The position numbers and the translations under genes are program-made. Shown here in pieces: positions 52,295-61,356 of a stretch of DNA of 64,000 nucleotides; position 1 is the first letter of the stretch, and the number at the start of each line of letters is the position of its first letter. The stretch covers positions 186,001-250,000 of the forward strand of contig CAXXJI010000019.1 of assembly GCA_963666035.2 (NCBI GenBank). Direction: 5' to 3'. The DNA is from CALMFG01 sp963666035 (GTDB lineage: Bacteria > Bacillota > Clostridia > Christensenellales > CALMFG01). The notes under the pieces are model-generated. The model had not been told where the DNA came from and made no database searches. It worked only from the letters and a program-made list of their open reading frames with translations.

Positions 52295-53368
52295 TCACTG
52301 ATTGTAATTGTTTTTTTCTTTAAACACTTCGATCTCTCTGTAATACTCTTTAAGCTTTTCTGAATTTTCAACTCCAAAGTCAAACTCACAGTCTTCAAAA
52401 AGATAGCCATAGTTTTCTTTTAGGTATTGCGAAAAATACTCGCTTGCTTTCCCTGCACCCACTATATTCAAATGCCCTTTGTTAAAAAAATCTCTTAGTT
52501 CAAGTCCCATATAAGCTAAAAAATCATTAAGTATGATAATATCAATATTGTTGTTACCTGCATAATCGTATAGTCCGTTGATATACTCGAATATATTAAT
52601 CTTACCTGGCCTATCTTCATCTTCTACGAGGTATGGCGATTTTACAAAAAGCAGTTTGGCGCCATTTTCCTCACAGAGAGCTACTATTTTATCCAGGATT
52701 TCCATCCTGTTTTGCGGCAAATACGCTTTTTTTTCTGTTATAACATAATGATTCGATATACTGATATTCTCTAAAGGTGCATCGTCTTGTACAATTGTAA
52801 AGGGGGATGCTCCATAATATTTATTATATACTTTGTATCCATAAATATTGTTTTTCAGCTCACTTGGCGTTTTCCACCGCGTATGATATACCGTAAATGG
52901 CAATAAAAACGCCTGCTTTTTATCATCCGGAACATTATATATAATTGCGTCTATCTTATTTTTAGATAAATTCATAGTATCAAATGCCTTATGGACAGCA
53001 TGATAATTATATTCACTTATATCATATTCTCTAATCGAATACAGCTCTAATACAACAACCTTAGGGCTTTGTGTCTTAAACACTTCCACCATGGAATAAT
53101 AGATTTGTTCTATGGTGGCTGATGAAGAACTCATATTGTATGAATCAATTTTTAAAGATTCATTATATATCATCGGGACAAAGGTGCAGTACGCATTTGA
53201 AGATCCAAAAAAAACCATGTCTATCGTGTCGTCTTTAAATCCGTAGAATTCCTTCCAGTCAGCGGTATCCTCCGTTAACCGTACCAGCATGGCATTAATT
53301 AATAGTATGCCGCCCAAGAAAACCAATAATAATATCCCAACTTTTGCAAGCTTACTTAACCGTCTCAT
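52295..53368 (-). CDS. Membrane-anchored SGNH/DltD-like protein partnering an MBOAT enzyme
   Basis: About 357 residues. An N-terminal transmembrane helix (VGILLLVFLGGILLINAMLV) is followed by an extracytoplasmic domain with FFGSSNAYCTFVP, where the Ser lies in a GSS/GxSx block like the nucleophile of SGNH hydrolases. A later GHLNIVGAGKASEYF block fits the D/H-x-x-H-like end of AlgJ/AlgX/DltD-type proteins (DFFNKGHLN). It immediately follows the MBOAT gene, as partner proteins do in dlt and alg operons. AGGAGG spans the MBOAT stop, 12 nt before ATG 53368. It likely helps O-acylate a surface polymer. Confidence 0.8.
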   Translation of the reverse strand: MRRLSKLAKVGILLLVFLGGILLINAMLVRLTEDTADWKEFYGFKDDTIDMVFFGSSNAYCTFVPMIYNESLKIDSYNMSSSSATIEQIYYSMVEVFKTQSPKVVVLELYSIREYDISEYNYHAVHKAFDTMNLSKNKIDAIIYNVPDDKKQAFLLPFTVYHTRWKTPSELKNNIYGYKVYNKYYGASPFTIVQDDAPLENISISNHYVITEKKAYLPQNRMEILDKIVALCEENGAKLLFVKSPYLVEDEDRPGKINIFEYINGLYDYAGNNNIDIIILNDFLAYMGLELRDFFNKGHLNIVGAGKASEYFSQYLKENYGYLFEDCEFDFGVENSEKLKEYYREIEVFKEKNNYNQ

Positions 53369-53384
53369 TCTTCGATACAACCTC

Positions 53385-54818
53385 CTAGAACTGAAAGTAA
53401 ATAAATTCCATCTCATTAAAATATCCATAATAACCAAATACTAAAATAAACAGTGCGATACCAACAGAGATTAATCCCTTAATCAAACCATTGCTAATTT
53501 GCTGCCTGCTGCCCCTATATTGAAATAGCTCGACAAAAAACAACGCTGAAATTGATGCAACTAAAACACCGATATCGTATTTGTCCAATCCAATTTGTAC
53601 AATTTTTTCTGAAAAAAGCTGTTGTATATTCAAAACTGATATGTGCTTAAATATGTAAAAAGCATCTTGAATACTTTCCGCCCTAAAAAATACCCATCCG
53701 ATAAGCACTAAGCACAATGTAAATATTTGTGCAAATATATTTGGAATTCTAATTCTGTTGTTGACCTTTTTTTCTATCATTCTTTCTATTATTTGGTATG
53801 TGCCATGCAAGGCTCCCCATGCAACAAATGTCCAATTTGCACCATGCCAGATTCCGCTAACAACAAATACTATCATCAGATTCCGATAATACTTCCATCT
53901 TTTATCAACCCTATTGCCTCCCAGCGGAATGTATAAGTAATCTCTAAACCAAGTAGAAAGAGAAATATGCCATCTGGACCAAAAATCACTGATTGATTTT
54001 GCAAAGTAAGGCGTTTTAAAATTCTCCATGAGACTAACGCCCATGATTTGCGCGCATCCAATTGCTATATCAGAATACGCAGAAAAATCACAATAAATTT
54101 GTATCGCAAACGCACAAACGCCAACTATAAGAAACACGCCATCGTATGTATGTACATCGCCAAATATCGTATTTGCTATCATTGCGATTCTATCCGCAAT
54201 AACAACTTTTTTAAAAAACCCCCATGAGATTTTCAAAATACCATTTGTAAATCTATCAAAGCTAAATGTTTGCTTGCTTTTAAGTTGCGGCAGCAGCCTG
54301 TCTGATCTTTCGATTGGTCCTGCAACTAATTGTGGAAAATATGTAACATAAAGCGCGAAATACCCAAGGTGATATTCTGGTTTTCGCTTTTCTCGATAAA
54401 CATCAATGGTATAGCTCAATGTCTGAAACGTATAAAAAGATATTCCGATTGGCAACAGCAATTTTGTGTTTTCTATGGGATATGCGACTTTTGTCATGCT
54501 CGTATATAATATTCCAAATTGTTGATTAAAAAAGTTGAAGTATTTAAAAACAAATAGCAACCCAAGATTGGCTAATAAACTGATAAATAAAAAAAGTTTT
54601 TTCATTTTTTTAGTTTTTTGCTTATACATAAGTATACTCGCAAAGTAGTCAACCAGTGTTGAAAAAACAATTAGAATAATATACTCTGGCTTCCAAGCCA
54701 TATAGAAATAATAGCTTGCAATGAGCAATAGAATCCATCTGAATCGATTTGGTGTTAAAAAATATAGTATCAAAACAATGGGCAAAAATATCAAAAATTC
54801 AAGCGAGTTAAAAAGCAT
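53385..54818 (-). CDS. MBOAT-family O-acyltransferase (AlgI/DltB-like)
   Basis: A 477-residue polytopic protein with the AlgI pattern: N-terminal FNSLEFLIFLPIVLILYFLT, central FYTFQTLSYTIDVYRE, the FWSRWHISLSTWFRDYLYIP block and the catalytic His region VVSGIWHGANWTFVAWG. It passes acyl groups (usually acetyl) across the membrane to a cell-surface polymer. The pair with the SGNH-like gene forms an acylation unit, probably acting on the polysaccharide whose flippase and sulfotransferase are encoded convergently next door. Confidence 0.94.
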   Translation of the reverse strand: MLFNSLEFLIFLPIVLILYFLTPNRFRWILLLIASYYFYMAWKPEYIILIVFSTLVDYFASILMYKQKTKKMKKLFLFISLLANLGLLFVFKYFNFFNQQFGILYTSMTKVAYPIENTKLLLPIGISFYTFQTLSYTIDVYREKRKPEYHLGYFALYVTYFPQLVAGPIERSDRLLPQLKSKQTFSFDRFTNGILKISWGFFKKVVIADRIAMIANTIFGDVHTYDGVFLIVGVCAFAIQIYCDFSAYSDIAIGCAQIMGVSLMENFKTPYFAKSISDFWSRWHISLSTWFRDYLYIPLGGNRVDKRWKYYRNLMIVFVVSGIWHGANWTFVAWGALHGTYQIIERMIEKKVNNRIRIPNIFAQIFTLCLVLIGWVFFRAESIQDAFYIFKHISVLNIQQLFSEKIVQIGLDKYDIGVLVASISALFFVELFQYRGSRQQISNGLIKGLISVGIALFILVFGYYGYFNEMEFIYFQF

Positions 54819-55355
54819 TTTTCTGCACTCTTCCCCTTTAACAGTGTTCTCAATTAATTAGAATCTGATTGTTTGCTCTCCAGCCAAATATTTGTTTTCT
54901 TACTTTTCTAAGTAATCACTAAATACTTTACGTCTTGAGATAATTTGACCCTCTATTTCAAAGTCTCTTCTTCTTTCACATGTAAACTGAACTTTTTCGA
55001 TCCATTTGGTCATTTTTTCCATATGAGATCAAAATCAAATCAGATCAAAGTTTTTTCAGCTGATAAAATTTATTTTCTTTGAGCACGTCTGTATATGAAA
55101 AATAATTTTCTTTTCTGTAATAATAAAGCAATTGCATGAATATATGCAAGCACTAATTAAAATACATTCTTAATACACTAACTATATGCTCTTTAATACG
55201 AAATTTAGTCTAATATCTTTGCTAGCGTCTCCCCTTTGTGCCCCTCTCTATTTTGTCGTTGCTAAAGAGCTGTCCACTCTATCACCCTCCTTTTCTTACA
55301 TTGCGTATGCCCTATAGAAAGCAATATTATTTTACACTGCCGATTTAACACAATT
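54819..55355. other. Intergenic region without recognised genes
   Basis: About 540 bp, AT-rich, between the MBOAT gene (promoter side) and the terminator of the caspase-LRR gene. No coding frame longer than a few tens of codons, no repeat array and no RNA fold was recognised. It must contain the promoter of the MBOAT operon. Confidence 0.5.
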
Positions 55356-55358
55356 AAA

Positions 55359-55390
55359 AACAGCCCCCCGAGTATCGGCAGGGCTGTTCT
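55359..55390 (-). terminator. Rho-independent terminator of the caspase-LRR gene
   Basis: AACAGCCC and GGGCTGTT form a perfect stem with an internal CCGA/TCGG pairing in the loop. On the minus strand TTTTTAATTG follows. Confidence 0.85.
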
Positions 55391-55411
55391 CATATCATCT
55401 CTACTGTCTTT

Positions 55412-58400
55412 TTAAGCCGCAGGCGTCTCGCTCGGCTGGACCGACGGGCTTTCACTCGCCACAGGCGCTTCACTGACCTCAGGTTCAGACGTGGCTTCCG
55501 CACTCGGCACTGCACTGACCTCAGGCTGGGCCGGCACATAGATCCAAGCCCTTAAGATGCCCTCAGTGCCGCCCAGGATGGTCTCACCGTTCATATCGGT
55601 CAGCGTCAGGCTCTTAGGATTGCCGTCTTCGTCTGCCTCATAGCCTGTAATCACCGCGAAAGTCTCTTCACCCAATTGCACCAGTATCATGGGTGCGTCT
55701 TCATTGGCCAGTACGCTGAGGATATCTTCCAGTGCCACTTCTTGTTCTGTGTAGCTGTCAAGGTCTGCTTCTTCGCCTAAGACATAGATGGTTGCGTATT
55801 CCAGACTGCTGATCGACTCAGGTGTTGGTGCGGTGCTCGGGCTGGCACTGGGCTCAGTACTCGGCTCAATGCTTGGCGCTTCACTCGGTACGACGCTCGG
55901 TGCTTCGCTCGGCGTCGGTGCCGCGCTCGGCTCAGGTGTTGGTTCGGGCAGCAGCATGTCTTCGATGGATTTTAAGTAGTATCCACTGTCCTCATTGGTC
56001 GCTTCGGCCGTTGCATCCACAGTTAACCGTCCTTTGTTTCTCGCTTCCACCATAAACAGGTAGTCGCCCGACAGGCTGGGGGTAAACGTCACTTCGTCAC
56101 TGACCGTCCAGGATGTAAACGGTACCCATGTCATCTTGCTCTGTCCTGCCAGCGCATAGCTGTAGCGATATTCCTTGGCATAGTCATAGCCGCCGTCATC
56201 GGCATCCGCCGTCAGCGTGATGAATTCTTCCCCGCTTGGCGCTGCCGTCAGGCTGGCGCTTACCACTGGTGCGATGTTGTAGAGCATAAAGCTGTCCACC
56301 GCAAAGTCCTCTATCTTCGTGCTGTTCTTCAATCGTACGTTCATCTTTATGTAAACATATGTATCCCCATTTAGCTCCGCAAGATTCAAATCAACGCCAA
56401 GGCCTCCGTCTTCGAACTCCTTCCAACCGTGCGCACTTAAGTCCGCCCACTTCCTGTTATCCGTCGAGTATTGCAGCTGATACTCCACAGGCCCGTACAC
56501 CGGCATGTCGATTGAAACTTCTGCATGTATGGTATCACGGTATTCATAAACATCCTCAGGAATATCAAGCTCTGCCGTCACTTCGCGCTCGGCTAGCAGC
56601 AGCCAGATCTCTTCGGCTTCGCTTTCAGCGTCCACGGTGGTTCTGCCTTCCGTGCGAACCTGTGCTTTAATCAGCATCGGCGTTTCCTTTTTGGTCACCG
56701 GCAACATCCGCGTGATATCATAGCTGCCGTCACCAATTTCAGCTTCCAGAATCCATGTGTTGATCGGTTTATAGCTCTTGCCATTGTTGGTTGAGTAAAC
56801 CACCTGCACTTCCATATTATCTTCATTTCCTGTCAAGTCAACTTGCAGGTTCATCTCGTCGTCCAGCCCGATGATATAGTCATTATCATCATCAACCACT
56901 GTCAAATCGATAGTCTTGGCCGGTAAAGCAGTGAACCAGATGTTAATCGGTTCAGATAGCTCCGCACTGACGTCCGACGCTTTCGCTTTTCTGTCAACAG
57001 CGGTTGCTTCAACTTTAAACTCGTATGCGCCTTCGGTCTTTGGCCGGAAGTGCGCCTGATTTTCCACCACATACTTGGTCGCAATCGGCCGCCATTTATC
57101 GGTTCCTGCTTCGCTATAGTAGAACTTATACACCGCATCTGCATTCGCTTCCGCTTCCAAAACCAATGCATCATCCGAGTATAAGAGTACTCTATTGCCA
57201 TTGTCTGCGTCGGTAAAGAAGTTATCAATACTGGTCAGAGGCTGAACCATATATACATCCACTTCGCACGTATCAAAGATATCCGCTGTAAGATGATCGC
57301 TGGTTTTGGCTTCCAGTTTAATCCAATAATGTGTATCCTTCGAAACGGACGGTAAGAATATCGAGCCAGACCAGTCTACTGTTGCGCCCGGGCCATTCCC
57401 AATGGATGTGCTTTGTTCTTTATATCGTTTGCCGTTAGTGGAATACAGCACTCTAAAGTCATATAAGTCTGTACCGTTGCCCGTCGCATTAATCACAATC
57501 GGTATCTCATTGTCGTTGACCATATCCTCAACAAACTCGGTCTCAGTCGCCTCAATGCTGACACTCTGTACCCCCAAGCTTCCGTAGTACAGCCCATAGT
57601 AATCAGTCACATCTGTGGCGTCTGTCGTTGTACGACTGATGCTGCGCGATTCCACCATGAATCGATAACGCCCTTCACTTTTCGGTATAAACAGAATATT
57701 GTCGCTTTCACTCCAAGTTTTGCTGATATAGGCCCACTTCGTGTCGCCCAACTTCTGGTATGCAAATCGATATTCGGTGAATCCACCGCCCACGGCGGTC
57801 AGTGTGATTCCAGCGCCGATGCTCTGCTCAGGATTATCATTGCCCACGCTCCCCATCACCACTTCGCCGTCTTCCACTGGATACGCGGTCATATATTCCA
57901 CCTGTGTCACAGCGTAGGCGTCAGGCTCTTTCTCGTTCCGTCCCACCGTTCTCGCTTCCACCTTCATATAGAAAATGGTATCCTTCTTGACCGGTGGCAT
58001 CACATCCTGCTCTATTTGTGCCACACCGCCCACAATGGTCAGCGGTGCGTAATCACCCAGAGCTCGGTAGCTCTTGCCGTTGGTCGAATACAGTAGCCGG
58101 TATTCCACATCATCCTCGTCATCGTTTTGAGCGACATTCATCGTCAATGTCATGGCCGGCTGGTCATTGGTATAGTCTTTCTTATCCGCAGTCAGATTAT
58201 ATATACCCTTCACTGGCTCGGCGGTGTTGCTTAAGGCATAGGCCGTATAGTCATAATCCCATACATCTCCGGCTTTAGTCTTTCTGCCCAAACTCTGGGC
58301 TTCCACCTTAAAGTAGTAGATGCCTTCGGTTTTCGGCACAAACTGGATGGTATTAGCTTCGCTGAAGGCTTTTCCGATATACGCCCACTTGGCGCTGCCT

Positions 58401-61174
58401 TCCATGCGGTAAGCAAACCGGTAGGTCGGGGTCTCGGTGTAACCCGCCTGATTCGTCGCGGTTGCCGTAAGCGCGATACCGCCTTCGGATACAACCTGGC
58501 TTACGTCAGTATCACCCACGCTGTCCAGGGTAACTGATGCCAAGGGTATTATCGGACATAAAGTGACATCAAACGGCTCACTGTACCGCAAGGTGGTGGA
58601 TCCCACCGTTCTTGCTTGCAATTTAAAGATGTACTGCGTATCCCGAGCGGCTTTCGGCAGGATATAACTAATCGTTTCAGGAGCGGTGTAGGCTGTCCAC
58701 ACCTTTTCAGTCGGTCTAAACGATCTGCCGCCATTGGTCGAATAGGTTAGTTGGTACTCAGCCGTCTCACCAGCGGGAACTTCCGCAATTTCAATATCCA
58801 TGTTGATGGTGTCATATTGCACCACATCAGCATCGCCCTCATAGTTTAGGATCACACTATTAAGCGGCAAGGGCTCCACAATAGTAACAAAATTTAAGTT
58901 GCACTGTTCCGCATACTCCTGCGCGTAGGACCCCACCACACCATAGATCATTGCGCTGCCAGATTCGGAAAGAATATTATCACTGGAGGTATCTCTCTCA
59001 TCATAACCAATTTCAGCCGTGCCCGGCAGAATTGTTACTTTTTTAAGCTTTGGACTGTATGAAAAGGCATAGGCACCAATACCATTTACTGTATCCGGCA
59101 GTTCAATCTCAGAGAGCAGTGTCGAATACGAAAATGCCTCATTACCCACCGTGGTCACGCCATCAGGGATCTGCAGTTTGGTGAGGTACCGGTTGAACAT
59201 AAACGCGCCATACCCGATTCTGGTGACCGTGTCCGGTATATCGTAGGAGAAACTAAATCGGTAAGGTTGATAAAAATAGATTGTGGTTCTGTCCGAATCC
59301 ATCAGTGCACCGCGCTCAAACACGGTGTTAAGGCCGGTATCGATATGGCTTAATTTAACACAACCAATAAATGGACCTTCCCCTATATCGACTAATGAAT
59401 CCGGCAAATCAATCTGCCGTAAGTTCGAGCAAAAATAGAATGCTGTACCATAGATTGATTCGATATTATCCGAGTTTTTAATGGACTTTAAATCTTCTGC
59501 ATATTCAAATGCACGTGCGTCGATGACCGTGACGCTGTTCGGTATGGTAAATCCGGTTTCCGGTTTGGTTCCAAGGTAGCGCACCAGCTCAGTTTGGCCG
59601 TTCTTATACAGCACATCATCCACCGCTTCGTAAGCGCCGCCACTGCCGGAAACGGTGATAGAAATTATACTCCTGCATTCCCCAAAAGCAATTTCCCCCA
59701 TATTGGTCAGCGTACTGGGCAGAACAACGGAAGTTAAGCCGCTGCAACTAAAGAAAGCATAAGCACCTATATCGGTTACCCCTTCCGGCACAACCAAACT
59801 GGTCAAATTGATATTATGGTAAAATGAAGCATCACCAGTACTTTCTAAGGTCGAAGGAAGAGTGAGCGCACTAAGATTGCACTCTGCAAAAGCAAAGTTC
59901 CCAATCGACGTCAGCCCTTCAGGCAAATTTATTTCAGCTAAGTTGGAACATCCATGAAAAGCATATTCGCCGATGGTTGTAATTGTGTCCGGTAGTTCGA
60001 CTGTTTGAAGTCTGTCATTTTGCTGAATAGCATTATCAGCAATCTCGACAACATCCAATCCCGCAATGGTCTCGGGCACAACCAAATTGGCCGCATTACC
60101 ACGATAACCCGTAATCGTAGCGGTACCGTCACCGTTATCGGTATACTCAAAATCTTTTGCATACAGTACAAAAGAGCTGTATGTCGGATATATCTGAACA
60201 CTTTGCGTGATCCCCGTACCCGCGAGCATCGCGCTAATCCGCTGTCTCGTAAAGGTATACATTTCATACAGTGTCACTTCTGAATTTACATTATAATCCG
60301 CATACTGATTTGCAAATATCTCGGAATCGTAAAGGCCCACACCTGTATGAAAAGCTTCTGAGAATATACCCAGCGGATAATATCCTTCCGAGTCAACATA
60401 ATAATTATCTCTGGCAAAGTCTGAATCCGGTTTCGTAAAGCCGCCTTCCCAGGAATACTGACTGCCCGAGGACGCGGTCAACACCTGATAGTCTGTTTTG
60501 GCCAGATTCTTGGCCGCTGGGTCGTCCAATTCCAGCGAATTCGCGCCGGTCAGTCCATCAATCCAGATGGCATTAAACTCTTCCGGCGTCATGGCTATCG
60601 ATTCAGCAGTTTTCCCAATAAACTGACCTGAAAAACAGGCATCAATAAAAACCACTTTTGTACCATTATACTGATCCAGGCTCGTCTCAAGATCGCCGAC
60701 ATGGATATACCCATAATCAACTGCCACTAGGCTTCCGTCGCTGGCTCCATGTCCAGAATAGAACACCAGCAGAATACCGCCATCATCCATATTCGTCGCA
60801 TAATTGCCGATCTCCGCCAGCATCTGGGCTTTTGTGTAGTTAAGATACGTATGCGTATCAAACTCGCTTTCAAAGATTTTGGCCATACCCTTTATATCAT
60901 TTTGCGGCCCTTCTAAATCCAATTCAGTTCCAGGATAATCGCACATCCCAAAAAAGAGTGCAACCCTCGGCCCTGGCGCTAACCCTTTGGTCGTATAATC
61001 GGCTGTATTCACTCCTCCGTCCAACGTATCAAGCTGTAAGCCGTCCCGATCAAGAATACCTCCATCGGCATCGACTGTCCCCGCATTGACTATTAAAGGC
61101 AAAATCATCATTGCAAGCATCAACGCAGTGATACAAAAAACCTTAAATTCAGTTCTTTTGATATCTGTTCTCAT
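55412..61174 (-). CDS. Giant secreted caspase-like protease with LRR and Ig-like repeats
   Basis: About 1,920 residues. A signal peptide (FKVFCITALMLAMMILPLIV) precedes a clan CD caspase-like domain (about 65-335): start RVALFFGMCDYPGTELDLEG, His near 140 in FYSGHGASDG, and Cys near 181 in FIDACFSGQF. Both catalytic residues are intact. LRR_5 repeats follow (about 340-770), then Ig-like modules (770-1735), a Pro/Ser/Glu stalk (about 1743-1790), the degenerate C39-like domain of about 90 residues (1791-1883) and a Ser/Glu/Pro tail. No LPxTG is seen. From the LRR block to the end it closely parallels the protein at 22338-28916. ATG 61174 (GAGGG site) is chosen over 61258. It probably acts outside the cell as a protease with adhesive modules. 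Confidence 0.9.
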   Translation of the reverse strand: MRTDIKRTEFKVFCITALMLAMMILPLIVNAGTVDADGGILDRDGLQLDTLDGGVNTADYTTKGLAPGPRVALFFGMCDYPGTELDLEGPQNDIKGMAKIFESEFDTHTYLNYTKAQMLAEIGNYATNMDDGGILLVFYSGHGASDGSLVAVDYGYIHVGDLETSLDQYNGTKVVFIDACFSGQFIGKTAESIAMTPEEFNAIWIDGLTGANSLELDDPAAKNLAKTDYQVLTASSGSQYSWEGGFTKPDSDFARDNYYVDSEGYYPLGIFSEAFHTGVGLYDSEIFANQYADYNVNSEVTLYEMYTFTRQRISAMLAGTGITQSVQIYPTYSSFVLYAKDFEYTDNGDGTATITGYRGNAANLVVPETIAGLDVVEIADNAIQQNDRLQTVELPDTITTIGEYAFHGCSNLAEINLPEGLTSIGNFAFAECNLSALTLPSTLESTGDASFYHNINLTSLVVPEGVTDIGAYAFFSCSGLTSVVLPSTLTNMGEIAFGECRSIISITVSGSGGAYEAVDDVLYKNGQTELVRYLGTKPETGFTIPNSVTVIDARAFEYAEDLKSIKNSDNIESIYGTAFYFCSNLRQIDLPDSLVDIGEGPFIGCVKLSHIDTGLNTVFERGALMDSDRTTIYFYQPYRFSFSYDIPDTVTRIGYGAFMFNRYLTKLQIPDGVTTVGNEAFSYSTLLSEIELPDTVNGIGAYAFSYSPKLKKVTILPGTAEIGYDERDTSSDNILSESGSAMIYGVVGSYAQEYAEQCNLNFVTIVEPLPLNSVILNYEGDADVVQYDTINMDIEIAEVPAGETAEYQLTYSTNGGRSFRPTEKVWTAYTAPETISYILPKAARDTQYIFKLQARTVGSTTLRYSEPFDVTLCPIIPLASVTLDSVGDTDVSQVVSEGGIALTATATNQAGYTETPTYRFAYRMEGSAKWAYIGKAFSEANTIQFVPKTEGIYYFKVEAQSLGRKTKAGDVWDYDYTAYALSNTAEPVKGIYNLTADKKDYTNDQPAMTLTMNVAQNDDEDDVEYRLLYSTNGKSYRALGDYAPLTIVGGVAQIEQDVMPPVKKDTIFYMKVEARTVGRNEKEPDAYAVTQVEYMTAYPVEDGEVVMGSVGNDNPEQSIGAGITLTAVGGGFTEYRFAYQKLGDTKWAYISKTWSESDNILFIPKSEGRYRFMVESRSISRTTTDATDVTDYYGLYYGSLGVQSVSIEATETEFVEDMVNDNEIPIVINATGNGTDLYDFRVLYSTNGKRYKEQSTSIGNGPGATVDWSGSIFLPSVSKDTHYWIKLEAKTSDHLTADIFDTCEVDVYMVQPLTSIDNFFTDADNGNRVLLYSDDALVLEAEANADAVYKFYYSEAGTDKWRPIATKYVVENQAHFRPKTEGAYEFKVEATAVDRKAKASDVSAELSEPINIWFTALPAKTIDLTVVDDDNDYIIGLDDEMNLQVDLTGNEDNMEVQVVYSTNNGKSYKPINTWILEAEIGDGSYDITRMLPVTKKETPMLIKAQVRTEGRTTVDAESEAEEIWLLLAEREVTAELDIPEDVYEYRDTIHAEVSIDMPVYGPVEYQLQYSTDNRKWADLSAHGWKEFEDGGLGVDLNLAELNGDTYVYIKMNVRLKNSTKIEDFAVDSFMLYNIAPVVSASLTAAPSGEEFITLTADADDGGYDYAKEYRYSYALAGQSKMTWVPFTSWTVSDEVTFTPSLSGDYLFMVEARNKGRLTVDATAEATNEDSGYYLKSIEDMLLPEPTPEPSAAPTPSEAPSVVPSEAPSIEPSTEPSASPSTAPTPESISSLEYATIYVLGEEADLDSYTEQEVALEDILSVLANEDAPMILVQLGEETFAVITGYEADEDGNPKSLTLTDMNGETILGGTEGILRAWIYVPAQPEVSAVPSAEATSEPEVSEAPVASESPSVQPSETPAA

Positions 61175-61356
61175 CTTTCCCTCTTCCTCAACATGATATT
61201 GTCCTGTGTGTTTTTCAAAGTCAGTATGACGATCGGTATGGATTGTTGATAGATTCATCCATTTTTGTCAACAACACCCCTAATATATCACTATTGCCCC
61301 TCTTCTTCAAGGAGTCCCATATTTTCACTTAATTCATGTATGCCGTTCATGTACAT

